Source of the DNA: an uncultured Actinomycetes bacterium
Lineage (GTDB): Bacteria; Actinomycetota; Actinomycetes; Nanopelagicales; Nanopelagicaceae
Length of the DNA: 5,218 nt
Assembly: GCA_903844585.1 (NCBI GenBank)
Contig: CAIMUD010000161.1
Location: 1 to 5,218 of the forward strand
Reading direction: 5' to 3'
Part shown: positions 5,072 through 5,218 of the stretch, one piece after another
Layout of the letters: every line of letters starts with the position of its first letter
Numbering within the stretch: the stretch's first letter is position 1
Notes under the pieces: model-generated
Told to the model about the DNA's origin: nothing
Databases searched by the model: none
What the model saw: the letters and a program-made list of their open reading frames with translations, nothing else
Made by a program: the position numbers and the translations under genes

Positions 5072-5218
5072 ATGGCTAGAGTAAAACGTGGTGTCCACGC
5101 AGCTAAGAAGCGTCGTACAACTCTTGAACGCGCCAGCGGTTATCGCGGACAACGTTCGCGCCTTTTCACTAAGGCGAAAGAACAAGTTACGCACTCAATG
5201 GTTTATGCATTCAATGAC
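5072..5218 (+). CDS. rplT: 50S ribosomal protein bL20, 3' truncated by window end
   Basis: bL20 binds 23S rRNA early in large-subunit assembly and, in E. coli and Bacillus, also represses its own operon by binding leader RNA. Only the first 49 residues are present, out of roughly 118-127 usual for the family. They begin [24 protein letters not shown] and continue through [19 protein letters not shown], the highly basic N-terminal extension that threads into rRNA, which makes the identification certain despite truncation. The start is ATG 5072, with AAGGAG (5057-5062) 9 nt upstream and overlapping the rpmI stop codon. The frame is open and intact at the right edge. Because bL20 is the known regulator of this operon elsewhere, it is the first candidate ligand for the structured leader before infC. 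Confidence 0.96.
   Translation, partial: MARVKRGVHAAKKRRTTLERASGYRGQRSRLFTKAKEQVTHSMVYAFND

Noticed and set aside
1..5218. Search for CRISPR arrays, insertion sequences, tRNA or rRNA genes, and defence or toxin modules
   Set aside because: No regularly spaced repeats, transposase motifs, terminal inverted repeats or tRNA-like cloverleaf were seen; all sizeable space is taken by housekeeping-type genes.

Overview
The window looks like a chromosomal stretch from a streamlined actinobacterium of moderate GC content (about mid-40s percent by eye, not calculated). The evidence is the gene content: a DUF3099 protein, an actinobacterial-type SURF1, a fabG-fabI pair whose products resemble mycobacterial MabA and InhA, and an IF3 with an Ala/Lys/Glu-rich tail. 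Compact spacing, overlapping genes and moderate GC would fit the freshwater acI lineage (Nanopelagicales). That placement is inference, not a phylogenetic result.

Layout. (1) 2-1522, plus strand: the 3' part of an ABC exporter gene with fused membrane and ATPase domains; its start lies outside the window. (2) 1478-2480, minus strand: a DUF3099 membrane protein followed by a SURF1-family protein, a likely two-gene unit whose end overlaps the end of the ABC gene by 45 bp. (3) 2481-2562: a short divergent intergenic region. Both flanking genes lack a clear ribosome binding site and have a TANNNT -10-like hexamer 6-7 nt before the ATG, so both are candidate leaderless genes. (4) 2563-4046, plus strand: fabG and fabI, 2 nt apart, covering two reductive steps of fatty acid elongation. 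(5) 4047-4223: a 177-nt leader upstream of infC with a plausible promoter and several hairpins. (6) 4224-5218, plus strand: infC (IF3), rpmI (L35) and the start of rplT (L20), the classical translation operon, cut off by the window end.

Most of this is housekeeping content, and I found no mobile element, CRISPR array, tRNA or defence system. The most interesting part is the infC leader. The infC frame has no ATG, GTG or TTG between its upstream in-frame stop and codon 37, and it almost certainly starts at ATC 4224, behind a good Shine-Dalgarno (SD) sequence. An 8-nt segment 48 nt upstream of that SD is its perfect complement, and the helix can extend to 12 pairs. The nucleotides enclosed between the two strands fold almost completely into two small hairpins. 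This suggests a structured translational switch controlling IF3 (and perhaps L35/L20), in addition to the known IF3 feedback through non-canonical start codons. All folding was done by eye.
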